Source: Druceiella hillmani (taxonomy: Eukaryota > Arthropoda > Insecta > Lepidoptera > Hepialidae). From it: DNA of 64,000 nt. Each line of letters starts with the position of its first letter. Positions within the stretch are counted from its first letter, which is position 1. Below, one piece after another: positions 38,800 through 50,384 of this stretch. The notes under the pieces were generated by a model. That model searched no databases, was not told where the DNA came from, and saw only the letters and a list, made by a program, of their open reading frames with translations. A program made the translations under genes and the position numbers. The stretch is from assembly GCA_039881145.1 (NCBI GenBank), contig JAYKKI010000077.1, forward strand, positions 4,596,501 through 4,660,500. Direction: 5' to 3'.

Positions 38800-39845
38800 C
38801 ATATATATCAGTGGAGCATAAACCTAATTAATTTCATTGATTCTGAGGGAAACCTACCGTACGGTTAAGTTTACATTGCCTTGAAGTTTATCTTTACACA
38901 GTGGCATCGAAAATTCACCCGAATTGGGCAATTGACGAGACTTGTAATATAATTAATTTAATAATTAACTATATTCTAATCAAGATCTGGCATGTGTTTG
39001 ATTGAAGTCTGTCTGGGTATAGCTGTCACGGAGGTAGTCTTCTTTATTTGCCAATTAGTTCCAAGCGACAGTGTCAGGAAATAAGCTTCTTGCATGTCTG
39101 ACACCATCAACAAACTACAGACAATTGCCGAGTTAAGAAAAAATGTGCGTGGATTTGAATATTTACTGCAAGTTGCTCTCGATCGTGAATCTTAAAGCAT
39201 ACGTGAAGGCAAGGAGCTCCACGGTTAGCTCCATCTTTCTTGGAAAAAAGAAATATCTGCCACACGTCGATCGTTGGTAATTTGGGGCTTTCGGAACCAC
39301 TACGCGAGAAAAAAATCTTGAATTTCCAATAAATTTTACAGGTTGGCTATCGTTGGAATTATTTGTGATTCCCTTCCCTTTCTCCCCTGAACCTTCGGTC
39401 TTTAGACTACCGTAAAGAATTAGTTTTTTCTTTGCGGTTATTTGCATTTTGTTTGATGAGACGGTCTCTAGTAAAATTCAACAGAATCCACTCTGAGATA
39501 TTGTCACAAATCTCGTAAGTGCGGTAGACCTTGGTTTCATGGAATTAGTATGCATGTACCTAATTACTGCATATCATTAATTTGAAGGGGGAGGAATATT
39601 ACAAACTGCAGAATCAAAATCGCAAATCTTTCAATTTATTTATTCTAAACAAGCTAACGTCTGTAATTAATGTCAATAAAATAAACGAAGGATTTCTCAA
39701 TGAATGAAATTTATTATAAAGTGAGTTAGGAATAAAACTCATGCGTAAAGATTCAGATTTTGATTAGCGTCATTCGATACGTTACGGCCAGCGGTGTCTC
39801 CCTTATGAATGGAAGACACTATTAATTAAAGAAACCATTATCGCA
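38800..39845. other. Intronic stretch, no gene seen
   Basis: A 94-codon minus-strand ORF (39163-39447) has a somewhat protein-like composition, but no recognisable domain and no splice context. I do not call it a gene. Confidence 0.45.
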
Positions 39846-39849
39846 GTTG

Positions 39850-39861
39850 TATATATATATG

Positions 39862-39893
<32 letters not shown>
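39850..39893. repeat. (TA)n microsatellite with (TG) interruptions
   Basis: TA tract interrupted by 'gtatgtat'. Confidence 0.97.
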
Positions 39894-39897
<4 letters not shown>

Positions 39898-40219
39898 GGA
39901 CAAGTGTTCCCATACACAATGTAATGCTTATGAACATACTAAGCGCATCATTGACGGCAACAGTGTTTGACACATAAAATAGTACGAAACGTATATTTTC
40001 ATGAACTTTTGTGCTAAAAATAATGTATTAAAATACAATAACAGTTCCATCGTCTTTTTATCGATGAATTCAGTGAGCTTTCCTGGACTGTCGTGTGTAA
40101 CTAATTATGAAATGGCGCTTTTGAAGTTGCTCAATATCGATATGAAAGTAACGGATTACGTAGTATAACGACTCTCATCACAAGGATTTCTTAAATACTA
40201 GGGTGTATGTAAATACTTA

Positions 40220-40510
40220 AACAGTTAAGGGTACATAGTAATTTCATTAATATATATACGAGCATTACATTATCCGACTTTATTGTTGACCGTGTAAATA
40301 GATTGCGTAGCCTATCTTCAATCTGTACAAACTTTTGGTAAATTTCAAAAAATCCCTTTGTTTCCAAAATTTTAACTTTAATACATACATGACTTTTGTG
40401 GACATATTAAGCAACAGAACTCTGAAACTACCGTATGTAAAAATTTGAAAACATAGTTTTGGAATCATCGCGGTCTTCAAAGTTTTCAGAAAAATATATT
40501 TTAAGCTCCC
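40220..40510 (+). mobile_element. Dispersed repeat fragment (matches 44285-44530)
   Basis: Collinear blocks 'attgcgtagcctatcttcaa', 'aaatttcaaaaaatccc', 'caaaattttaact', 'gcaacagaactctgaaacta', 'ccgtatgtaaaaatttga' and 'cagaaaaatatattttaagc' all recur at 44285-44530. Confidence 0.8.
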
Positions 40511-41389
40511 ACTATTGTGAGCGAAATATGTGGTTCGATAAGTTCCATCGCCATGCTATATTTTTACTTTGCACATCAAATAGTTTCTGAGAAAATCGGT
40601 TGTAACAGCGGTTACGTAGGTGATATTAACAATTTAATTTTTTCTTCTTTTGAGGTGCAAAATCCAAAGAAGATAGGTATTTTACGCCACACAGTAGCCT
40701 GAGAGTTATAAATTGTATATAAAATTAGACTAAAATATATTTAAGGTTTGCTACAAATTATTTTATTGACATAAAGAGACAGGTGTGCTTTTTTTACAAG
40801 GAAACTCTTGTCTTTTCTCAAAAACTACGAATGAAGCAACGACACTTTTATTATATGCGCTATGGAGAAAAGTTCTTATTAAGATATTTCCTCTTGAGGT
40901 ACCTACCTGACATCTAATTGGAAGTTAATTTGAGACGTGGCTTTTAAAACAAAAAAGCGAGAACCTCGAAAATTTTGGCGGAATACCCACTTCGGAACTA
41001 TTCACGTGAGAAGTGGCACTATTGAGCTGGTCTGTTTTTTTTTCAAAAACGCTACCTAAAAAATTCGGGGTCATTATTTAACCTTTCGTTAAATTATAAC
41101 TACCGGGTTGCGAACGTGTTTTTTTAAACATCGCATACAAATAACAACGTTGCCTTTCAGCCGTCTAATAACGTTGAGTTTAGAAAAAAAAGTGTACTTA
41201 TATATACTTTTTGGAAGCGGTTGCAATTGTTTTTATTATTTCATTTTTATCATTTTTTCGGTTATGACAAGTTGAATTAATAATTACGAATATATTGAAA
41301 TTAACACTGATAGATTTTTGTTGCATATCGTGCTGTAATACATGAAAAACTCGTTAAGTACGAATATAATTCACGCTACGAGATTCCCG

Positions 41390-41760
41390 TGAACACATAA
41401 CATTTAAGCGTACATAATATTTCCATTAAATGATTTGCAAATATTCATATTATTTCTTACCATATAAATATATTGACTAGCATATCTTACCATATAAATA
41501 TATTGACTAGCATATCTTACCATATAAATATATTGACTAGCATATCTTACCATATAAATATATTGACTAGCATATCTTTCACAGCTACAATAAATAAACA
41601 TTTTAAAATATAAAGTTATTTTTGCAGTTGATTTAAGTCATTCGTATGGCGTCCCTAAGAGCTTTAAACAAACCCAATTACGTGCCATTAGTCAGTCGAT
41701 TATTATTTGTAAACTAATAGAACCTACCTAACTATAATAATATACTGTTGTGAATACATG
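41390..41760 (+). mobile_element. Dispersed repeat fragment with internal minisatellite
   Basis: It is related to 30180-30620 and encloses the 30-bp array at 41453-41580. After the array come 'aaatataaagttatttttgc' and 'gttgatttaagtcatt', as in the other copy. Confidence 0.65.
41453..41580. repeat. Minisatellite, 30-bp unit, ~4.2 copies
   Basis: The unit is 'catataaatatattgactag' plus 'catatcttac'. Copies start at 41461, 41491, 41521 and 41551 and are essentially identical. Confidence 0.97.
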
Positions 41761-41995
41761 CTATTTTTGGTCTAACTTCATTTTTAAAGTACCACTGGGT
41801 AGCGTCGCTGTTATTGGATACCACTAAAATCATAAATGCAAAAGGTTTAGATGTTTGTTACGTAGTAACTCTGCAACCGAGCAATAAATCACCACTAACA
41901 CTGGCATTTATATTATATTTCGTGTAGCGAAAAAATATATAGGCTTTCGGCGGCTTCAGTCGGCGTTGTCGGCGGCTCTCACACGCAGAATATTA

Positions 41996-42818
41996 TGCTT
42001 GATTCACACTATAGGGCCGCACTCGATATGCTTTCGGTTTGCTCTCGGTTCGATATAATATCTTCACGCCCACATCACTGTGCAAGTTTCGATCACGCTT
42101 CAATCTTTTTTTATCAGTCGATGTGAAATGTCATTCAATTTTTTTCACAGAAGTATTAATTGTGATAACTATTCTTTTGGACGAAGATTATGAAAAAGTC
42201 CGAAAACGAAAAAAAAGGACAGAAGTACGTGGGTGCGTTCATATTTGCAAATGAAAAAAATACAAGGCGCATATTATACGCTGTATAGCCATTTAATAAA
42301 CGACGAAGAAAAACGCACAGTAATTTAGGATAAATTCAGGTACATACGAAATGGCACCAAAATAGAATCGAGAGTCGCGGCAAGTCCGATCTCGGTCCTA
42401 TAAAATATTCTTTGAGATATATCGGTATCGGAGCGTTTTGTGATTGAAACTTGAGCGATAGCTATAGTGTGAATACTATGATACGATAGCTATAGTGTGA
42501 ATACTATAGATACGATAGCTATAGTGTGAATACTATGATACGATAGCTATAGTGTGAATACTATAGATACGATAGCTATACTGTGAATACTATGATACGA
42601 TAGCTATAGTGTGAATACTACGTATACGATAGCTATACTGTGAATACTATGATACGATAGCTATAGTGTGAATACTACGTATACGATAGCTATACTGTGA
42701 ATACTATGATACGATAGCTATAGTGTGAATACTATCATTGTTCCTCATGTAAACATATTTTACTGGACCGAGAGTGATTTGAGAGCGTATCGAATACCCC
42801 TATAGTGTGAATCAAGCC
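41996..42818 (+). mobile_element. PIF/Harbinger-like DNA transposon, internally deleted, TTA target duplication
   Basis: The ends are inverted: tgcttgattcacactatagg at 41996, with the reverse complement of ggcttgattcacactatagg at the right end. They are flanked by TTA at 41993-41995 and 42819-42821, the 3-bp TWA-type duplication of PIF/Harbinger elements. Inside, the segment from about 42175 reads LDEDYEKVRKRKKR and, after a frame change, GAYYTLYSHLINDEEK (about 42266-42313), resembling the N-terminal region of Harbinger nucleases. The nuclease domain itself is absent. At 823 bp it is a non-autonomous remnant. The right third is a 28/29-bp array containing the terminal motif. Confidence 0.75.
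42456..42736. repeat. Higher-order minisatellite: 28/29-bp monomers in a 57-bp dimer, 10 monomers
   Basis: Monomers (cgatagctatagtgtgaata plus ctatgata, or ctatagata/ctacgtata) start at 42456, 42484, 42513, 42541, 42570, 42598, 42627, 42655, 42684 and 42712. Spacings alternate strictly 28 and 29. From the fifth monomer, a 'ctatactgtg' variant alternates with 'ctatagtgtg'. Each monomer holds ctatagtgtgaat, the inner part of the host element's terminal inverted repeat. Confidence 0.97.
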
Positions 42819-43555
42819 TTAACATCGAAAAAGTATTTTCCGATGTTTTGTCACGCCTAGATAGATCGATAGATTTTCATGAAACTCGGGATGGAAATAA
42901 TTCATTATTCAAATCAACATGTTAGTCTTTAAACTAATATTATTCTTATGCGATGCAACATGTCAATATGTGACAACAATGCGTTGGAGACAAATCCCAA
43001 GATATTAATAGAAAATCCACACAAGCGAGATCGTGAGTTAAAACTGGATACTTTTAAAACTGATGATACATACTTTTAAAACAACAAGGACTCCTACGTA
43101 TATAAAGTTAGTTCAAGAATACATTTTCTATTACTAAATAAGTCTATAAGACGGCTCTTTTTAAGTATCACATAAGGAACATCGAAAACAATCGTTTTTT
43201 TCCCCAACCAGTGTGAATGATATTTGCAAACCTAAGAATAAACAAATACATTTTTAAAGTAATGCGCCTAAGTCAATTGAAGAAGTAAACTAAAACACTT
43301 ATCAGAAATATCCCAGTAATTAAATAAATGGAAACTTTTCTGTTTCTTTAACATCATCATAGTATGTAAATCAGAAATACTAACTTTGTTTTGAATAATA
43401 ATGAAAAAAAGTATATTTCCAACGTGAACTATAAAACGTTTATAAAACAATCAGTCTGACCGAGCAATAATTTGTATATTTACAGTTATTGAAGTTCATC
43501 TGCATGTCACAACCGATTTACTCGCAGACGTCTAGAGCTGTAAATCTGAAATTTA

Positions 43556-43867
43556 GCATTGATAGACATATGTACATATCTATATCGTTTACAAAAGCTA
43601 TGAAATAGCATTGATACACATATGTACATATCTATATCGTTTACAAAAGCTATGAAATAGCATTGATACACATATGTACATATCTATATCGTTTACAAAA
43701 GCTATGAAATAGCATTGATACACATATGTACATATCTATATCGTTTACAAAAGCTATGAAATAGCATGGATACACATATGTACATATCTATATCGTTTAC
43801 AAAAGCTATGAAATAGCATTGATACACATATGTACATATCTATATCGTTTACAAAAGCTATGAAATA
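43556..43867. repeat. Minisatellite, 52-bp unit, 6 copies
   Basis: Copies start at 43556, 43608, 43660, 43712, 43764 and 43816. The unit runs 'gcattgatacacatatgtac', 'atatctatatcgtttac', 'aaaagctatgaaata'. Only single-base differences occur in copies one and five. Confidence 0.98.
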
Positions 43868-44010
43868 ATATATTTTAAAAAGTTATTTACAATGCCTCCT
43901 TTGGATCTAAAGAGGGACGTGATTTGTTTCTCATAGCATTGCGTAAGGTATCGTTCAATAGGTTTTTTAAAAATATTGGGAGTATATTATGACACTTTTC
44001 CATTATAGTA

Positions 44011-44267
44011 TTTTCATTAAACTACATACAACATTAAACTACGTACAAATTTTCACTAAACTACATACAACATTAAACTACATACAAATTTTCATTAAAC
44101 TACATACAACATTAAACTACATACAAATTTTCATTAAACTACATACAACATTAAACTACATACAAATTTTCATTAAACTACATACAACATTAAACTACAT
44201 ACAAATTTTCATTAAACTACATACAACATTAAACTACATACAAATTTTCATTAAACTACATACAAAC
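44011..44267. repeat. Minisatellite, 39-bp unit, ~6.6 copies
   Basis: The unit is 'ttttcattaaactacatac' plus 'aacattaaactacatacaaa', itself a dimer of a ~19-bp 'cattaaactacatacaa' motif. Starts are at 44011, 44050, 44089, 44128, 44167, 44206 and 44245. Because 39 is a multiple of three, a repetitive 95-codon ORF results; it is not a gene. Confidence 0.97.
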
Positions 44268-45324
44268 ATTATCTGATATTATTTTTGCTCATGTATATTG
44301 CGTAGCATATCTTCAACAGGCAACAATTTTAAGTAAATTTTTAGAAATCCTGTTCTATTTCTTGTCCAAAATTTTAACCGTAGTAGTTTGGAAGACGGAT
44401 ACCGCACATGATTTTGTAGAGATGCTCAACAACAGGACTCTACAACTACAGTACGTAAAATTTTGAATACAATCATCAATGGTATCGTAACAGTATCCGA
44501 AATTTACAGAAAAATATTTTTTAAGCTATAGGTGTAATGTACCGGTGATATATTTATATGTTTACATGATGAAAATAATATTATTTAAACATCCACCATG
44601 CTTTTCCGCCGGTAAAAAATGTGGTTTGCAATATATTTACGTCGTGAAAAATTAACATTTGTAAATAGTTTAATTAGAAATAGTATCTACCCTTAAATAT
44701 TTATAAGTGCCTAAATATGTACGGTGTACGGAACTCTTATAGTGCGTGTTTTATACGTATTTAACAAGTTTTTTTAAATATTATCAAAATCCATCTTTGG
44801 CCAAATTTCTTTTTGCTGAAATCTACTAAGTAAATACGGAAAAAAGCCCTTTAATCAGTCAATAAAATATATTATTACAGAGTAATTATTGCAGTAGACG
44901 GAAAAATAATGGTCTGAACTAAATAGCAAATAACAAAATTATTTTTAGCAAAAACGAAACTATATAATAAATACATAAGCCAAGGGGTTACAGTCGTAAC
45001 GATAGCTCTTTCTGCTTTTGCTGGGGCAGTTATTTCCACGTACGTCTATCGAGCTGAATATGACAAGGGAGACATTTTAATCTGGAAACGCCGGAGCTTC
45101 CTACCCATTGGGTCGTCATTGGTACAATTTTGTCCTTTCTTAATTTTTGACAAATGTCCTAACAGTGTACATCACAAAAATTAAAAATAAAATAATTATA
45201 TTTTACACCTCCTTCAACATTGCAGACTATTGGTCATGTGGGGACTAAAAGTATATCGGACGAATGTATCGTTTTGCATTTACTGTCGGCAAGTAAATTA
45301 AGAAGTATTCATACAGCAAACATA

Positions 45325-45610
45325 AATTTAATGGATACTATCACATTGCATTCATATCGATTTAATAGATACAATATTTCATGGATATTAATTACATTGC
45401 GTTAATATCAATTTAATGGATACAATATTTCATGGATACTAATTACATTGCGTTCATATGAATTTAATGGATACAATATTTAATGGATACTAATTACATT
45501 GCGTTCATATAAATTTAATGGATACAATATTTCATGGATACTAATTACATTGCGTTCATATCAATTTAATGGATACAATATTTCATGGATACTAATTACA
45601 TTGCATTCAT
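45325..45610. repeat. Minisatellite, 51-bp unit, ~5.6 copies
   Basis: Units built on 'atttaatggatacaatattt', 'catggatactaattacattg' and 'cgttcatat' start at 45411, 45462, 45513 and 45564. Less perfect copies lie upstream from 45325. Confidence 0.95.
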
Positions 45611-45986
45611 GAAATGTGTAAACGCCATCCACGATCACCGGAACCACATACTTATAATTATTAAAAATGTTATCACTTTCTCGAACAGCTTTGACGCTTA
45701 TTTCAAAACTTTGGTTATTTATTGTAAGTTAAGCTAGAAGTTCATATAAAAATAATTTAATTCGAAACATATATAAAAGATATTAAAATAATAGATACCG
45801 AATGAAAATGTATCAATACACATTGTTTAATGCAACTTCTAAACGAAGATTATTAATTAAATCATAACATTATTTATTGTTATAACAGTCCGTATCATAA
45901 CTAAAGTATTTCACATTTTCTTTTAAAAATTGAATTCAAACATTTTTTCGATTTCATAATTACGTTCATCTCGAGGTGGACTTAAA

Positions 45987-45987
<1 letters not shown>

Positions 45988-46033
<46 letters not shown>

Positions 46034-46042
46034 ATGTATATA
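45988..46042. repeat. (TG)n(TA)n(TG)n microsatellite
   Basis: A TA core with TG runs on both sides. Confidence 0.95.
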
Positions 46043-46364
46043 ACCGCTAATCTTCAGAAACCTATAACTTTAAGAATTACTTTATGATCCACTAGAAGAC
46101 ACTCGTAATAAAACTTATTCATCGAGGTCATTCAAAGTGCTGTCGTTCAAGCTGGTTTTATTGCATATGCGTCGATGTGCCATGCTATTTGCTCTTATAT
46201 ATACAATTATATTAACGTCCGGGCCCATTATTATCGATCAGGTCCTATTCGGTTACCGACCATGAAGCACTTTTATGCCCGCGACATTGGCATATATAAA
46301 AATGTATCTTTACTTAAATGGAAGTCATAGTCGCATGATATTCGAACTTGTTTTAACTAAACAA

Positions 46365-46520
46365 AGTGAATCGGAGGCGGCAATGGTTCGTTAAAATTTG
46401 CACTTGGGAATTAAGCAACGAGGAAGAGAACTGGCGAACACAGGGACAGATCTCGCGCGAAAGGAACAAGCAAGGTCCGAGTGTGTCGGTGGCCGGAGGT
46501 GTGCCGGAGGCCACCTGCGT
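46365..46520. other. GC-rich island in intron 1, function unknown
   Basis: This ~150-bp patch contains 'ggccggaggtgtgccggagg' and 'ctcgcgcgaaagg' and stands out in AT-rich DNA. A 69-codon minus-strand ORF covers it, without motifs. It could be a regulatory element, an alternative exon or a repeat fragment. Confidence 0.3.
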
Positions 46521-46935
46521 GCGCTGACCAGTTGCGTGAAATAAAATCATGTTACACCACATGCGTTCAAAACTGTATTATTTCCTATTAAACGGTTTCC
46601 GCAATCGCTAATCGAATTAAAAAGGTTGATACTTTTGACAGTTAAAATGACTATCGATGTGTAACCGGATAAAACTTGAAGAACTTCACTTGTTTGTCAC
46701 ATTGTATAGTATCTCATATACACACACCTCATATTATGCCTTCTGTTTTTAGAACTAACTCAACGTATCTATGTAGATTATTTTCGGATCTAATATAATC
46801 TATTTATACCTCGCGAATCCTCTACGCTTTATTTTACTACCCCTTGTGTCCGAATCCCTTCAGGATGTTATTCGATATCTTAAACTACTTCGTATTTCAT
46901 GCCCATTTCTCATTTATCTCTTACGGTGTGGTTAA

Positions 46936-47023
46936 ATACTCATCAGTATTTAAATATGACTTTTATATAAAATTTTATAATACTCATCAGTATTTAAATA
47001 TGACTTTTATATAAAATTTTATA
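46936..47023. repeat. 44-bp tandem duplication
   Basis: Two identical copies starting at 46936 and 46980 ('atactcatcagtatttaaat...'). Confidence 0.95.
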
Positions 47024-47339
47024 ACACAGTAAAATTACAAATTTATAAGGCAGACCAACGCACGTGACATGACGAAATTTCAAGAGTCCACACTAAACCC
47101 TGAAAATTATTGAATGGATTATGGGCGCATTTTCAAAATAATGAAATGGCTGAAAATTCATATATGATAATTTCGAAGATTTCGGAAAGTTTATTGATCA
47201 ATATACAACTATTATACACATATTTCATTTAATAAATGCTAATTGTATGAAATAGTAACATTTTAAACAAATAGTGACATCGTATTTCATAACCTATAGT
47301 AGGCATTTACCTTAAGCAGCGCAGCGTACGCTTTTATCC

Positions 47340-47407
47340 AAGTTGAATAGGTACCAGAATCTAAGTTGAATAGGTACCAGAATCTAAGTTGAATAGGTAC
47401 CAGAATC
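47340..47407. repeat. Minisatellite, 23-bp unit, 3 copies
   Basis: The unit aagttgaataggtaccagaa plus 'tct' starts at 47340, 47363 and 47386. Confidence 0.97.
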
Positions 47408-47409
47408 AT

Positions 47410-48740
47410 ATTTGTATAAATTTGGCACATCACGTGTCACATACCGTTTGTGCTATTTATTTAGCAAGCGTTGATTTGTAAATGCAATTATTTTCCAAAT
47501 CATGCTAAAATAAAAAAAAATACTGTGGTCACGATGTAGGTGTTTTGTAAACAACGCATAGAGGTAAAGGGGTAATGGCAGTCAGTTAACCACTTTTGGA
47601 ATAAAACTAAAATTATAACTTACAGCTTTATTAGGAACATAACATAGCAATTCTGCTTTAAAGGACTATTAATCGAGATCAGTATAAATCATCTTTAAAG
47701 TCGGTCGAGATCGAGAATCGAGATCAGTGTAAACCATCTAATAGATATAATAATTTAAAAAAATACCTTTGACACCGTCAGTGGTTCTTTGGATGTGCTT
47801 TAAGTTGCAGTTATCTCAAGGGAAATGTTTGCAGAAGCTGTCTACAATGAGCTTTCATTATCTTGAATAACCACTGATTCGCCTTGCAGTATTTCTCAAT
47901 AGCTAAAAAGTTTTCATCACAGAACACGTTTGTGTTCGTTGGAAAGATACTAGTGACTCTAAATCCAGACTACTTATAGAAGCAACACTCCGTCATAGCA
48001 GAACACAATATCTCCGCTACTTATAGAAACAACATTCGAACATGCCTTGTTAAACAACGATGAGACATCGTACGGGGTACAGAATATTATTCCCCTTGTA
48101 ACTAACATACAGGTATGAAATATCACAAGCATGACCTTCACGCCACATCTGTATAGAACATAGAAATGTTGCATCATAACTAGTATGTCATATACATGAA
48201 AGAATTTTTATTTGTTTTTCTTTTATTTAATAGCTGTTTACAAAACCAGTCGTTTGCGTCAGACATGCGAGTCAATCATTCTGTGCGTCGTTTGAAATAA
48301 AGTTACTTTATTTAGTACAAAACATCATAATAATGTTTTTAAAATTCTGTTTTATTTAGGTTTTTTGGTTCAGTGTCGTTGAAAATAAGAGGGATGGAAG
48401 GAAGGGCATACCTATTATTTTTGTATATTTTTCAATACGAAATTAAAAAAGAAATGAAAACGCTTACAAACCAGCTTTTTAAACAATACTGCATACATTA
48501 TAAGGAATTTAAAAAAAAGTAAGTAAATTTGCCCCTTCAAATTTCTGTTTTATTGCTGTACTTTGTTACGGACGAACTTATGAAACTATATTTATTCCAG
48601 AGGACGTTTATGGTTTCTTAAAAATAACAAAAGAAGATTACAGTTTATATTTAAGATTGCCTTTACAACCTCTTGAATATCAAATTCGATCATAAATAAA
48701 TTGATACGCGGTAGAAATCGCAGATAACAACTAATATCAT
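47410..48740. other. Intronic stretch, no gene seen
   Basis: AT-rich. A direct repeat 'aatcgagatcagt(a/g)taaa(t/c)catct' occurs at about 47671 and 47714. No coding signal is visible. Confidence 0.5.
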
Positions 48741-48749
48741 AATGTGTTA

Positions 48750-49140
48750 TACTCACCTTAATTATTCCGAGACATACTTCTACATATTACGAAAAATCCT
48801 TTACGGTCCAAGTAGCTAAACTTTGGAATCAACTGACGCCCGAAGAAATATTCTTTATAAAAGTTTTTCGAGTGGAAAAATCCTACCTCTCTTATAGACC
48901 AATCCTTCAGCATTCGTGTTCTCTTCTTTTTCCATCTTGAACAATGTCAATATTTAAATTACAATATTTTTATCTTTTTAAGTGTGTTATTTAACCATGT
49001 AAAATCTTTTGCAGTCTATTAATCAATTTTCTAAACCTGTTGTTATGGTATTCTAGAAGAGATTGCTTCTGCAGCGATGAGCCCGCCATATTTACTTCAT
49101 ATTAAAGTTAAAAAATTAAGAAATAAATATATTTTTTTGT
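48750..49140 (+). mobile_element. 3' end of a Jockey/CR1-like LINE, copy 1
   Basis: A decayed ORF end reads SFTVQVAKLWNQLTP, like the common C-terminus of insect LINE reverse-transcriptase proteins ('R...LWN.LP'). It is followed by a 3' UTR with 'agaagagattgcttctgcag', 'cgatgagcccgccatattta' and an A-rich tail with 'aataaatat'. The same 3' UTR motif occurs at 52138-52216. It is strongly 5'-truncated, and the ORF has stops. Confidence 0.75.
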
Positions 49141-49247
49141 AAGTAATAACCTTTCAACTTTTAGTTACAAGAGCTATCTTGTAACTAAACATTATATTGC
49201 TACAGAATTTCACTTTTAAGTGCGCGAAATTGATAATTAGGTCATTA

Positions 49248-50384
49248 GTGAGGGTACTTTAAGCGAGTTCAGTGACTCATTTTTAGTATAAGTAGCAAGT
49301 TTTATATTAATCGGTTTAATTAGTCTTTGAACTATCATCAATTAAGCAACTCAATCGGAAAGAAAGTGAGATATATGGAGAAAATCGAATACCGCGCTGT
49401 TATAAAGTTCCTTACCAAGCAAGAAAAGTCTGCTCAACCCATACTGGAGCATACATGGCATCCGCTTACGGGGACTATTGCCTGGATAAATCCATGAATT
49501 ATAAGTGGCATAGTATTTTTAAATGAGGCAGGGACGCACTTGAAGATGACCTACGATCCGGGCGGCTGATCGAAATGACGACTCCAGATCATTCAAAAAG
49601 TCAAAATATTAATATTGGAAGATGCTAGACTAAAGAAATGTTTGGAGTGCAACCATTTCACAAATTCTTCACCATCCTCTTGGGATGAGTAAGGTCAGCG
49701 CAAGGTGGGTGCCGAGAATACTTAACACCCCTCAAAAACAAGGATGCGTGGAGTGTTCTCGTGCATTTTTAGACCTATCTATTGAATACCAGCATGAACT
49801 ATTGAGTTGAATTGTTACTGAGGATGAAACTTGAGTTCATCATAATGAACCTGAGTCCAAATAGGACTCTATTCAGTGACACAAAAAAGGCAAATCACCA
49901 CCCAAGAAGTTTAAAGTGTCAAAGTCGGCTGGACAAACATAGCGATAATCAGATAGGATCATGTTAATAGATTATAAAAATAAAGACGTCTTCGTAACCG
50001 GAAAATTAGCCAAAGGTGTCCTGTCACAACGACTCCCTTCATAAGAGTCGACTTACATTGCTGCCCTGCGTAAGGTGCGCTTCGTATTTTGGATCACCAC
50101 CATACAGTCCTGGCCTGGCTCCCAGCGATTATTATCTATTCACAAAGTGAAAAAAAGAATTTCGTCGGAAGAAATTTTCAAGTGATGAAGAAATGAAGGT
50201 CGTAGTTTAAGCTTACTTTTTGAACAAAGACATTTTTTTTATGAAAGTATACATAAGCTAAATAATAAAGATCGGAAAAATGTATTAGGGCATAGAAGGA
50301 GAATGTATTGAAAAATAAAAATAAATTTGTATTTTTATTCTCACATCTTACACCCCATTCCGCGAAATTAAAAACGCCCCCTCG
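49248..50384 (+). pseudogene. Decayed mariner (Tc1/mariner) element and its transposase pseudogene
   Basis: An ATG at 49375 begins MEKIEYRAVIKFL, a typical mariner transposase N-terminus, and the frame breaks soon after. At 49814-49933 the first catalytic region reads EDET-stop-VHHNEPESK-stop, then HKKGK and PPKKFKVSKSAG. At 50109-50149 the last catalytic motif survives as APSDYYLF. Near 50180, FSSDEE is seen, and CIEK is followed by a stop near 50312. Probable ends are 'gtgagggtact' at 49248 and the complement of 'cgagggggcgttttt' at 50384, each next to TA, the mariner target. The length of ~1.14 kb against the usual ~1.3 kb, together with the stops and frameshifts, means it is inactive. Several stops lie where Trp or Gln codons are expected, consistent with G-to-A and C-to-T decay. 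Confidence 0.88.

Larger units (their letters stand above)
43478..44790 (+). mobile_element. 'gtcacagcc' dispersed repeat, long copy carrying two tandem expansions
   Basis: It opens 'catgtcacaaccgatttac...cgcagacgtctagagctg' and closes 'tacggaactcttatagtgcg'. Between lie a 52-bp array (43556-43867), a 39-bp array (44011-44267) and a block shared with 40220-40510. The terminal part, 44545-44785, is shared with 15360-15560. It is non-coding. Confidence 0.6.

Noticed and set aside
39163..39447. 94-codon minus-strand ORF
   Set aside because: No family resemblance, splice context or repeat relation; it is within the expected range of chance ORFs for 64 kb.
43989..44276. 95-codon repetitive ORF
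   Set aside because: It is created by a 39-bp minisatellite whose period is divisible by three.
38241..47407. Direct-repeat arrays as CRISPR
   Set aside because: The units are contiguous without unique spacers and the context is an insect intron; these are minisatellites.
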